DNA of 7,637 nt from Bacteroidia bacterium (GCA_026391515.1 JAPLEC010000295.1:1-7637), one strand, 5' to 3'; positions 1 through 7,180 are shown, counted from the first letter of the stretch. Made by a program: numbers and translations. The notes: generated from the letters alone by a model not told the origin.

Positions 1-1
1 G

Positions 2-658
2 GGATATCATATTCTTGTTAATTACAAATCAAACGAAGTTGAAGCTCAGCAAACACTTAACATGATTAAACAAGCCGGCGGAACAGGAGAACTTTTAAAA
101 TTCGATGTTTCTGATCCTCAGCAGGTTGAAGCTGCTATCAATAAGTGGAGTGATGCAAATAAAGAAGAATATATTGAAGTTCTCGTAAATAATGCAGGCA
201 TCAGAAAGGATACTCTTTTAATGTGGATGGAGGATAAGCACTGGCATGATGTAATGAATACAAATCTTGATGGATTTTTTTACGTGACCAGGGCGCTGAT
301 TAAAAATATGCTCGTAAAAAAATATGGACGGATAATTAATATTGTTTCATTATCCGGTTTAAAGGGCCTGCCGGGACAGGTAAATTATTCAGCTGCAAAA
401 GCCGCTGTTATCGGAGCTACTAAAGCATTGGCTCAGGAGATTGGCAAAAAGAATGTTACTGTAAATGCCGTGGCTCCCGGTTTTATTAGGACAGACATGA
501 CCAAGGATTTAAATGAGAATGAATTAAAGGGTATGATTCCGCTTAACCGGTTCGGATTACCGGAAGAAGTAGCTGAGGTAGTTTGTTTCCTGGCATCTGA
601 AAAATCGTCATATATAACAGGTGAGGTAATATCGGTTAATGGTGGATTATATACATAA
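2..658 (+). CDS. fabG: 3-oxoacyl-ACP reductase, FabG-type SDR (5'-partial)
   Basis: NADPH-dependent reduction of 3-oxoacyl-ACP to 3-hydroxyacyl-ACP, a cytosolic step of type II fatty acid or polyene synthesis. The frame is open to the left edge: 20 codons before the first ATG at 62 still read as FabG (GYHILVNYKSNEVEAQQ, the second strand and helix of a Rossmann fold). The true start therefore lies outside, and about 25-30 residues, including the TGxxxGIG cofactor loop, are missing. The NNAG motif, the catalytic Ser region (INIVSLSG) and the YxxxK pair (NYSAAK) are visible, followed by APGFIRTDM and the C-terminal ISVNGG signature. It is the first visible gene of a co-directional operon, 23 nt before the ketosynthase. 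The promoter is not in the window. FabG-type function is clear. Whether it serves housekeeping FAS or a dedicated pathway is inferred from its neighbours, which favour a dedicated one (ApeQ-like). Confidence 0.93.
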   Translation, partial: GYHILVNYKSNEVEAQQTLNMIKQAGGTGELLKFDVSDPQQVEAAINKWSDANKEEYIEVLVNNAGIRKDTLLMWMEDKHWHDVMNTNLDGFFYVTRALIKNMLVKKYGRIINIVSLSGLKGLPGQVNYSAAKAAVIGATKALAQEIGKKNVTVNAVAPGFIRTDMTKDLNENELKGMIPLNRFGLPEEVAEVVCFLASEKSSYITGEVISVNGGLYT

Positions 659-681
659 TATTATTGTATTTTTAGTGTGAA

Positions 682-1902
682 ATGAACAGGGTTGTAATTA
701 CCGGTATTGGGATTTATTCTTCAATTGGGAAAAGCCTCGAAGAAGTAAAAAACTCTCTCTATCAGGGGAAATCAGGAATAATCCTTGATCCTGAAAGAAA
801 AAGCTTTGGCTTCCAGTCCGGATTGACAGGAAAACTCGAACGTCCTCAGCTTAAGGGAATTCTTGATCGCAGATCGCGTGTATGTATGCCACAGCATGCT
901 GAATTTGCATACATGTCCACCATTGAAGCGCTTAAAACAGGAGCTATTACCCCTGAATACCTTGAACAGAACGAAATGGGAATCCTTTTCGGTAACGACA
1001 GCTCGACTCCTGCGGTAATTGAATGTGTTGATATTATCCGGCAGACAAAAGACACTTCAATGGTTGGTTCGGGATCTGTATTCCAGTCAATGAACTCATC
1101 GGTTACAATGAATCTATCTGTGATCTTCCATTTGAGAGGTGTCAACTTTACGGTCAGTGGTGCATGCGCCAGCGGATCACATGCTATCGGAATAGGTTAT
1201 TTTATGATCCGGCACGGATATCAGAATATGATCATCTGCGGAGGATCACAGGAGGTAAACCTGTTCTGTGTAGGCAGCTTTGATGCGCTCGGAGCTTTTT
1301 CAAAAATGGAATCAGCACCGGAAAAAGCTTCAAAACCTTTCGATAAAAAAAGGGATGGACTGGTACCAAGCGGTGGTGCAGCAACAGTGATCCTTGAAGA
1401 TCTGGATCATGCTATTAAAAGAGGAGCCCCGATTTTTGCCGAAGTCATTGGTTATGGATTCTCATCCGACGGCGTCCATATTTCCGTTCCCGATGTGAAT
1501 GGACCGATCAGAGCCGTCTCAATGGCCCTGAAAGATGCAGGAGTCGGTCCTGAAAAAATAGATTATATTAATGCACATGCTACTTCGACCCCCATCGGCG
1601 ATCAGAATGAAGCTAAAGCAATTGATAGTGTTTTTGGCAAATATAAACCTGTTATTTCATCAACAAAATCAATGACCGGACATGAAATGTGGATGGCCGG
1701 AGCAAGCGAGGTAGTCTATTCTATATTGATGATGCAAAATTCTTTTATTGCACCAAATATTAATTTTGAAGAACCGGACGAGTTTACCGGGAAACTTAAT
1801 ATTGTAACTAAAACTATTTCAAAGGATATTGATATATTTCTTTCAAATTCTTTCGGATTTGGAGGAACTAATTCTTGCTTAATTATTAAAAAGTTTCATT
1901 AA
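682..1902 (+). CDS. Beta-ketoacyl-ACP synthase, KAS I (FabB-like)
   Basis: Condenses an acyl primer with malonyl-ACP to extend the chain by two carbons. At 406 residues it equals E. coli FabB in length and resembles it end to end: VVITGIGIYSSIG at the N-terminus, then the nucleophile elbow GACASG with Cys162. His299 lies in NAHATSTP, Lys329 and His334 in STKSMTGH, and FGFGGTN near residue 391 gives the glycine-rich gate. These map to Cys163, His298, Lys328 and His333 of FabB, so the enzyme should be decarboxylative and active rather than a chain-length factor. After His334 the usual LGAAG stretch reads EMWMAG, with Trp where Gly is typical. The ATG at 682 fits the family start, and no clear Shine-Dalgarno precedes it. 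Between the reductase and the ACP, it is likely the elongating KS of the pathway. No second KS or CLF is visible here. Confidence 0.93.
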   Translation: MNRVVITGIGIYSSIGKSLEEVKNSLYQGKSGIILDPERKSFGFQSGLTGKLERPQLKGILDRRSRVCMPQHAEFAYMSTIEALKTGAITPEYLEQNEMGILFGNDSSTPAVIECVDIIRQTKDTSMVGSGSVFQSMNSSVTMNLSVIFHLRGVNFTVSGACASGSHAIGIGYFMIRHGYQNMIICGGSQEVNLFCVGSFDALGAFSKMESAPEKASKPFDKKRDGLVPSGGAATVILEDLDHAIKRGAPIFAEVIGYGFSSDGVHISVPDVNGPIRAVSMALKDAGVGPEKIDYINAHATSTPIGDQNEAKAIDSVFGKYKPVISSTKSMTGHEMWMAGASEVVYSILMMQNSFIAPNINFEEPDEFTGKLNIVTKTISKDIDIFLSNSFGFGGTNSCLIIKKFH

Positions 1903-1923
1903 CTTAGTGATCATTTTTATTTT

Positions 1924-2172
1924 ATGGATAGGGATAACATAATTAAGACTATAAACGGTCTCTTGATTGAGGAATTTGAGATAGATGAATCAGCTATAAA
2001 ACCCGATGCTCGCCTGAAAGATGACCTTGGTCTGGAAAGCCTTGATTTTGTTGACATTGCCGTGATTGTTCAGAAAGAATTCGGATTAACCCTGAAGGGA
2101 GAGGAAATGACCTCTATCAGAACACTTCAAAATCTTTACGATTATATCTTTAACTGTATCCAAAAGAAATAA
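1924..2172 (+). CDS. Acyl carrier protein
   Basis: Small acidic carrier of 82 residues that should tether the growing chain to 4'-phosphopantetheine. The attachment site is Ser39 in DDLGLESLDFVD. The usual DSL triplet is ESL here, a conservative change. Helix I (about 4-17), the loop, helix II from Ser39 (LDFVDIAVIVQKEF) and the C-terminal helix all fit the ACP fold. It follows the ketosynthase by 21 nt and ends 6 nt before the acyltransferase start. A private ACP beside a KS and an acyltransferase is the normal sign of a dedicated lipid or polyene pathway distinct from housekeeping FAS. A phosphopantetheinyl transferase is not in the window. Confidence 0.92.
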   Translation: MDRDNIIKTINGLLIEEFEIDESAIKPDARLKDDLGLESLDFVDIAVIVQKEFGLTLKGEEMTSIRTLQNLYDYIFNCIQKK

Positions 2173-2178
2173 CTTAAT

Positions 2179-3078
2179 GTGGCAACCTGGAAAGGTAAAA
2201 CACGCGGTGGATTAACAGGGTATAAAATTTTTGTCGCTGTACTTAGATACTCTGGCCTTTCTGCTGCATACTTTTTATTATATTTCGTTGCTTTTTATTT
2301 CTTCCTGTTCAATCCAAAATCGTTCATCACTATTTTCCGTTTCTACCACCAAAAGCTTGGATTTAGCTTTTTCAGATCAATAGCTTTTATTTACCGAAAT
2401 TATTATTCATTCGGTCAGGTGCTGCTTGATAAGATTGCCGTTATGGCAGGCTTCGATGCAAAGTTTGATTTTACTTTCGAAGGCGAAGAGCATCTTCTAA
2501 AAATGGCTGAAGAAAAAACTGGCGGTCTGCTCATAAGCGCTCATTTAGGTAACTTTGAAATGGCAGGATACATGCTCGAACGGATCAAAACCAATGTCAA
2601 TATAATAATGTACGATGCCGAACACGAGAAAATCAAAGACTACCTTTCTTCAATTACAAACAGGAATTTCAACATTATTGTATTAAAAGAGGATAATTCT
2701 CATATCTACGAGATTAACAAAGCCTTTCGTGAAAAACAAATCGTTTGTATCCATGGTGACAGATTTGTGAAAGGCAGCAAAACAATGGCTGCCGATTTTC
2801 TTGGTGATAAAGCATATTTCCCTACAGGTCCTTTCTATATGGCTATGAAGTTCAATGTGCCGGTTTCATTCGTCTTTGCAATGAAAGAAAAGAAAAAGAG
2901 CTATCACTTCTATGCGTCACCTCCTGTACGTTATGAGCAGCAAGGTATTCAGCAGAAGAGAGACCAAACCATACTGAAAATCATTAAAGGTTATATTTGC
3001 GAGATGGAAAAAACGATCAGGAAATACCCGACACAGTGGTTTAACTATTATGATTTCTGGGAGAGAAATGAGCAGTAA
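2179..3078 (+). CDS. LpxL/HtrB-family lipid acyltransferase (membrane-anchored)
   Basis: Probably transfers the finished acyl chain from ACP to a lipid or sugar acceptor at the inner membrane. The 299-residue protein has one hydrophobic segment (about 26-46) and then the family's catalytic H-x4-E motif at His122-Glu127 (SAHLGNFE). Further family blocks are GDR at 193-195 and FPTGPFYMAMKFNVPVSFVF at about 214-233. Length is typical for the LpxL/LpxM family (about 300). The start is a GTG: the only in-frame initiator after the ACP stop (codons CTT AAT GTG), and it gives the WKGKTRGG opening of the family. An out-of-frame ATG overlaps it at 2177. The gene overlaps the next start by 11 nt. Similar acyltransferases sit in aryl-polyene and flexirubin clusters, where they are thought to attach the product to a lipid. 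A role in lipid A itself is less likely because no Lpx genes are nearby. Confidence 0.88.
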   Translation: MATWKGKTRGGLTGYKIFVAVLRYSGLSAAYFLLYFVAFYFFLFNPKSFITIFRFYHQKLGFSFFRSIAFIYRNYYSFGQVLLDKIAVMAGFDAKFDFTFEGEEHLLKMAEEKTGGLLISAHLGNFEMAGYMLERIKTNVNIIMYDAEHEKIKDYLSSITNRNFNIIVLKEDNSHIYEINKAFREKQIVCIHGDRFVKGSKTMAADFLGDKAYFPTGPFYMAMKFNVPVSFVFAMKEKKKSYHFYASPPVRYEQQGIQQKRDQTILKIIKGYICEMEKTIRKYPTQWFNYYDFWERNEQ

Positions 3079-4426
3079 GAAACTGATACTGGCTTCAGCC
3101 AACAGGCATACAGATCCATACCCGGTGTATCCACTGGGAATTTCTTATCTGCATTCATTTTTATCGCAGCAAATGCCTGATCTTAAGATATATATATTCG
3201 ATTTTCTGACAGGCTCTTATGAAGACTATATTCAATTACTAACAGAAGCTAAACCTGATTATGTTGGCATTTCCCTGCGCAATATCGACGACGTCAATAT
3301 TTATAAGAAGGAAAGCTTCCTCAATCATTATAAGCAAATTATTGAGCATACCAGAAAGCACAGCAAATCGGTGATAATTATCGGAGGTTCAGGATTTTCT
3401 ATTTATCCGGGACTTCTTTTTGAAACTCTTGAACCTGATTTTGGAATTTATGGCGAAGGCGAAATAAGTCTTAATCAATTAATAACGGCGCTGGAGAATG
3501 GGGTAGATTATACTTTCATAAGCGGTCTGGTTTACAAACACGGGGGACAGATAATAGAAAACAAAAGAGACCATTATTTTCAAACTCCTGTTCTCTCCTT
3601 TGATGACACTCTCACAGATTACTATTGGAAAAACAGCGGAATGCTCAATATTCAAACCAAACGAGGATGTCCGTATAAATGTATTTATTGCACATATCCG
3701 CTGATAGAAGGTCATAAAGTGCGCACCCTTGATCCGGATCAGATTGTAAAGACATTGTCGGATCTGGTCCGGACGAAAAAAATTGACTATGTTTTTTTTA
3801 CCGATTCCATTTTCAATATAAATAATGAATTTAATTATGACCTGGCTGACAAGCTTATTGCCGCTGAATTAAAAATCCACTGGGGGGGATATTTTAATTT
3901 TGCAAACATCGACAGGAAGCTTTTGGAGAAGTTGAAGCAAACAGGTCTCCGTCATATTGAGTTTGGCACCGACTCGTTGTCGGATACAATCTTAAAGAAA
4001 TATGAGAAGCCTTTTACGGTTGCCGATATTTTCAGAATTTGCGATTATTGTAATCAGCTTGATATTGATTTTGCTCATTTTCTGATACTTGGAGGGTATG
4101 GTGAAACCGAGGAAACGCTTAATGAAACATTCGAAAACTCAAAAAAGATAACAAGGTCGGTATTCTTTCCTTTTATCGGACTCCGGATTTACCCGGGTAC
4201 AAAACTTCATAAAATTGCTATCCGCGAGAAAATTGTGAAAGAAGGCGATCCTATCCTTGAACCTGTATATTATGTATCGAAAGATATCGATCTGGCAACT
4301 ATGAAAATAAAAGCAAAGCAGACCGCGAAACAATGGATATTCCCCGATGACAATCTTGGCGACATTATGATACGGATGCGACAGAGGGATAAGAAAGGTC
4401 CGCTTTGGGAATATTTAATAAAATGA
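3068..4426 (+). CDS. B12-binding-domain radical SAM protein, probably lipid-modifying
   Basis: From ATG 3068 it is 452 residues. An N-terminal Rossmann-like B12-binding module (about 1-150: YPLGISYL, PDYVGISL, IIIGGSGFSIYPG, FGIYGEGE) is followed by a radical SAM barrel. The [4Fe-4S] cysteines Cys201, Cys205 and Cys208 lie in KRGCPYKCIYC. Later strands read FFTDSIFN, IEFGTDSLSD and FLILGGYGETEET, as in class B (cobalamin) radical SAM enzymes. The His-on DxHxxG motif is absent, as in many of these enzymes. An ATG at 3050 would add six residues. I prefer 3068 because the conserved fold starts at once and the overlap with the acyltransferase is only 11 nt, favouring translational coupling. In its operon the likely substrate is an acyl chain or lipid, with C-methylation or C-C bond chemistry possible. 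The reaction is unknown, and the lipid link is inferred from context. Confidence 0.88.
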   Translation: MSSKKLILASANRHTDPYPVYPLGISYLHSFLSQQMPDLKIYIFDFLTGSYEDYIQLLTEAKPDYVGISLRNIDDVNIYKKESFLNHYKQIIEHTRKHSKSVIIIGGSGFSIYPGLLFETLEPDFGIYGEGEISLNQLITALENGVDYTFISGLVYKHGGQIIENKRDHYFQTPVLSFDDTLTDYYWKNSGMLNIQTKRGCPYKCIYCTYPLIEGHKVRTLDPDQIVKTLSDLVRTKKIDYVFFTDSIFNINNEFNYDLADKLIAAELKIHWGGYFNFANIDRKLLEKLKQTGLRHIEFGTDSLSDTILKKYEKPFTVADIFRICDYCNQLDIDFAHFLILGGYGETEETLNETFENSKKITRSVFFPFIGLRIYPGTKLHKIAIREKIVKEGDPILEPVYYVSKDIDLATMKIKAKQTAKQWIFPDDNLGDIMIRMRQRDKKGPLWEYLIK

Positions 4427-4459
4427 CAATCAGACAATCAGGCATTTAGACATTGACAC

Positions 4460-4885
4460 ATGGACCCCTCAGAATATAATATCATAGATCTCATTCCACA
4501 GCGACCGCCGATGGTAATGATTGATCAGCTTACTTATACCGATGAGAAATCAGCGAGGGGGAGATTAACCATTAAAGAATCAAACCTGTTTAGTCATAAT
4601 GGTAAATTGCAGGAGGCTGGTTTGATAGAATTTATTGCACAGACTGCAGCTGCCTATAAAGGTTATCTGAGCCTTTCAAGAAATCAGTTAGTAAGAAGGG
4701 GTTTTATAGGATCAGTTAAGAATCTTGTAATTCATTCATTACCAGAAATTAATACTGAAATACAATCAGAGATAATTGTCGATACAGAGTTATTAGGCTA
4801 TACGATTATAACCGGCAGGGTTTTTCAGCAAGATAAAATGATTGCAGAATGTGAGATGAGGGTACTTTTGGAAAGCGCTAAATGA
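4460..4885 (+). CDS. FabZ/ApeP-like hot-dog 3-hydroxyacyl-ACP dehydratase, divergent
   Basis: A 141-residue single hot-dog protein expected to dehydrate 3-hydroxyacyl-ACP to the trans-2-enoyl form. The opening IDLIPQRPPMVMIDQL corresponds to the LLPHRYPFLLVDRV start of FabZ, but with Gln14 where FabZ has His. The central helix GLIEFIAQTAAA (Glu57) matches the LEAMAQ catalytic helix of FabZ. The HFPG loop before it is shortened to LFSHNGK, where His46 may be the catalytic base. The loss of HFPG and the NGKLQEAGLIE pattern resemble the ApeP/ApeI-like dehydratases of aryl-polyene pathways as I remember them. The start is fixed by an in-frame TGA at 4454-4456 just upstream. It is the last gene of the + operon, 33 nt after the radical SAM gene, and it faces a convergent operon 50 nt away. 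A thioesterase-like role is the main alternative. Confidence 0.82.
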   Translation: MDPSEYNIIDLIPQRPPMVMIDQLTYTDEKSARGRLTIKESNLFSHNGKLQEAGLIEFIAQTAAAYKGYLSLSRNQLVRRGFIGSVKNLVIHSLPEINTEIQSEIIVDTELLGYTIITGRVFQQDKMIAECEMRVLLESAK

Positions 4886-4935
4886 AAATAAATTAATTAT
4901 AGATTCCTGGTTTGAAAATTTAAATTCATTCCTTT

Positions 4936-6240
4936 TTAACTTCCCGTCAGAACTACTTTTTCAGGCCACGGAATATTTTTTGAACTGCCCCATAATTTGC
5001 TGATGAAATCAATTGAAAACCAGTCTTCGAATGCATGAAGCCAGTAAGCACCTTTGTCTGTAAGAACTATCTGTTGACCGTCATCCTTCAGAAATCCAAT
5101 GCGTGATAAAAATTTCATTTCCTTTCCGTACTTGCTGTCAAAACTTGTCTTAAATCTTTTCTCAAAGTCATTTTTCCGGAACCTGGTTTCATAAATACGC
5201 CAGTAAAGCCAGCCTGCCATCTGCATATTTTCGGTTAAATCAACTGAAAGCGCAACGGGTATTTTGTTCTGCTCAAGGGATTTAATGTACTCGGTGACAT
5301 TGAAGGTATTCAGGAAAAAGATATCGTTAAGATAGCTACCTCCGCTTGCACCCAGTCCAAGGTAAAGCGGAACTGTGACTGAACAATATTTTTCCGTTCC
5401 CTTTCTTGTAAATGCCCAGACCGAAGACCTGTAAAAACCTGAATCATAGAATATATTCTCCAGGATGCTAAGCATTTTACGTCTTTTTAATAATAACGGT
5501 ATGCCTGATTCATTTTTTATTGAGTTTTGCCCCATTTTAGTATAAGGAAACCGGAATAACGGGTAAGTGGCAGCCTGTTGAACACCCATACTGACAAGGC
5601 CATTTCCGGCCTGCTCAATTTCCTTGTAGGTTTGACCGGGCAGCGCAAAAATAAAATCGACATTTACACATTCAAATCCCGTGTTCACCGCTCTATCAAC
5701 AGCTTGTTTAACTTCACTGGCTGAGTATGATCTGTTCAATGTATTTAAATGCCTGTCCTGTAATGCTTCAACTCCAACACTGAGGTACTTTACTCCAAGG
5801 GATTTGAGAATGTTCATGTTTTCCTGGCTTAAATCATTAGGGTGACTTTCAATATGAACATGGCATTTCATATTGAAAGATTTATAAATATGGTTTATGA
5901 TCTGTTCAATGCCATTGCCAAGCATTGTAGTAGGAGTGCCACCACCAATATAAAAAGAGGTGACAGGCCTGCTGCCTGCTATTGAAGCATAATAATCTAT
6001 TTCCTTAATGACTGAAGCCGTATATCTTTTTACTAAATCGTCCTGGTAAAGTTCTTTATTATAGGGGCAGTAAGGACAAATGTATCGGCAGAACGGGATA
6101 TGAAGATATATGCCTAACTCATTAATATTCTGAAATTTAACATGTAAATTATCCACTGAAGGAGGATTGTTTTCCATTATAAAACGGCTTGCCCCTGTTA
6201 TTCGTTTGAAGATTCTATTTTGCAGATAATCCCTCAACAT
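4936..6240 (-). CDS. HemN/HemW-like radical SAM protein
   Basis: 434 residues with the HemN/HemW architecture. There is an N-terminal extension of about 42 residues, then the entry strand and cluster loop YLHIPFCRYICPYCPY (Cys51, Cys55, Cys58). The GGGTP SAM-binding motif is at 99-103, HIESHPNDLS at about 129-138, VGVEALQDRHL at about 155-165 and DFIFALPGQT at about 195-204. YLGLGASGGSY at about 293-303 and a winged-helix-like C-terminus (about 340-410) follow. True HemN has a fourth Cys in CxxxCxFCxC; here that position is Tyr, so oxygen-independent coproporphyrinogen oxidase activity is unlikely. The HemN-like fold also covers HemW heme chaperones and class C radical SAM methylases, and the sequence alone does not separate these. 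It is the downstream gene of a two-gene minus-strand operon, starting 9 nt after its partner's stop. A link to the acyl-chain operon it faces is only suggested by proximity. Confidence 0.85.
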   Translation of the reverse strand: MLRDYLQNRIFKRITGASRFIMENNPPSVDNLHVKFQNINELGIYLHIPFCRYICPYCPYNKELYQDDLVKRYTASVIKEIDYYASIAGSRPVTSFYIGGGTPTTMLGNGIEQIINHIYKSFNMKCHVHIESHPNDLSQENMNILKSLGVKYLSVGVEALQDRHLNTLNRSYSASEVKQAVDRAVNTGFECVNVDFIFALPGQTYKEIEQAGNGLVSMGVQQAATYPLFRFPYTKMGQNSIKNESGIPLLLKRRKMLSILENIFYDSGFYRSSVWAFTRKGTEKYCSVTVPLYLGLGASGGSYLNDIFFLNTFNVTEYIKSLEQNKIPVALSVDLTENMQMAGWLYWRIYETRFRKNDFEKRFKTSFDSKYGKEMKFLSRIGFLKDDGQQIVLTDKGAYWLHAFEDWFSIDFISKLWGSSKNIPWPEKVVLTGS

Positions 6241-6249
6241 ATAATCATT

Positions 6250-7152
6250 TTAGAAATATTTCAGAGCATTTCGAATTGAAGAAATCTTGAATTTCAGTAC
6301 CTGGTCAATTTCTGCATAACTTAAATAGCCGCAATCCTTGCATAAATCCTCATTACCAGAAAACCTGCAGCATGAATATTTCTTTCCTCCTTCGTATATC
6401 TGGCAGATGGTCAATGGCCTTTTCCAGGTGTTTCTTAAAGCCGATCTCAAACCTGCTCTGGAATTTAAAATCTTGTACTTGTTTTTATTCTTAATTAATC
6501 TGTTTAAGATCTCTTTTTTATCAGTCTTATTTACAAACAACTCATCGTATCCGTAATATGGAGAGTGGAAATAGAAAAATATTCCCCTGATCTGTTTCAA
6601 ACCATTAATGAATTCACAGAAATCCAGGATTTCATTTTTATTATAGTTATTGATAGTGAAGTTGATAAGTAGTGAAGGGTGCTTTGATGACCTGATATTT
6701 TGCATTATCATGTCGAAAGTTTTTCCCCTTATTAAATCATGTGTTTTTTGAAGACCGTCGAGGCTGATAAAGACAGTATCGGCTGAAGTATCCAGTGGAT
6801 AGGTGCCGTTTGTATAAATTATTGTTGCCAGGAAACCCTTATCTTGTGCATATTTGACAACGTCGTCAAGCTGATATTCATGATCCCTCCAGAGAAATGG
6901 CTCGCCTCCTTCAAAATAGATGGTTCTCCCTCCTTCGTCATAAAAGGAATCGATCACACTTTTAGATTCCTCAAAACTCAGGTTGCAAGCAGGCCTATCT
7001 GTTATTCTGCAATGGAGGCAATTCAGGTTGCAATTATTATGCATGACCAGACCGCAGATGAGAGGTTTCTTTTCTTTCAAGAACCTGTATGTTGTAACGT
7101 ATTTTAGTCCGAAAAAGAGATGTTTAACTTTTAGAGGTTTATCTGGAAGCAT
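6250..7152 (-). CDS. Radical SAM protein with Cys-rich C-terminal tail (SPASM/twitch-like)
   Basis: 300 residues. After a lead of about 35 residues comes the canonical cluster motif HNNCNLNCLHC (Cys41, Cys45, Cys48), then FEGGEPFL (GGEP at 82-85, which contacts the SAM amino group). IIYTNGTYP (about 111-119) and VFISLDGLQKTHDLIRG (about 127-143) are the typical barrel strands of the MoaA/SPASM-type superfamily. The tail carries five cysteines: Cys250, Cys261, Cys262, Cys271 and Cys274 (a closing CKDC). This spacing suggests a small twitch- or SPASM-like auxiliary Fe-S site, though it is shorter than a full SPASM domain. It is the first gene of the minus-strand pair, just ahead of the HemN-like gene. 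The substrate is unknown. SPASM-like enzymes often modify peptides, but no precursor peptide gene is visible nearby, and the neighbouring acyl-chain operon makes a lipid or small-molecule substrate equally possible. Confidence 0.85.
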   Translation of the reverse strand: MLPDKPLKVKHLFFGLKYVTTYRFLKEKKPLICGLVMHNNCNLNCLHCRITDRPACNLSFEESKSVIDSFYDEGGRTIYFEGGEPFLWRDHEYQLDDVVKYAQDKGFLATIIYTNGTYPLDTSADTVFISLDGLQKTHDLIRGKTFDMIMQNIRSSKHPSLLINFTINNYNKNEILDFCEFINGLKQIRGIFFYFHSPYYGYDELFVNKTDKKEILNRLIKNKNKYKILNSRAGLRSALRNTWKRPLTICQIYEGGKKYSCCRFSGNEDLCKDCGYLSYAEIDQVLKFKISSIRNALKYF

Positions 7153-7180
7153 AATAAAAACCCTATTTCATTCGACTCTG

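Noticed and set aside
846..1145. Open frame of 99 codons on the minus strand inside the ketosynthase gene
   Set aside because: It lies fully antisense to a well-conserved KAS I and has no recognisable domain.
3050..3067. Upstream ATG at 3050 as the start of the B12-type radical SAM gene
   Set aside because: It adds only MISGRE and enlarges the overlap with the acyltransferase to 29 nt. The ATG at 3068 leads directly into the conserved domain. Not fully excluded.
4426..4441. Direct repeat of ACAATCAG, two copies, between the radical SAM and dehydratase genes
   Set aside because: Two 8-nt copies in a short AT-rich spacer are easily due to chance or slippage.
2..4885. Firm assignment as an aryl-polyene or flexirubin cluster
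   Set aside because: The markers that would settle it (paired KS/CLF, aromatic ammonia-lyase, DarA/DarB, LolA or MMPL exporter) are not in the window.
4886..4935. Bidirectional terminator between the convergent operons
   Set aside because: Only a weak AT-rich near-palindrome (TGAA...TTCA around 4912-4927) and short T runs are seen. There is no GC-containing stem.
4936..6240. Annotation as oxygen-independent coproporphyrinogen III oxidase (HemN)
   Set aside because: The fourth Cys of the HemN CxxxCxFCxC motif is Tyr, and no heme genes are nearby. Only the fold-level name is supported.
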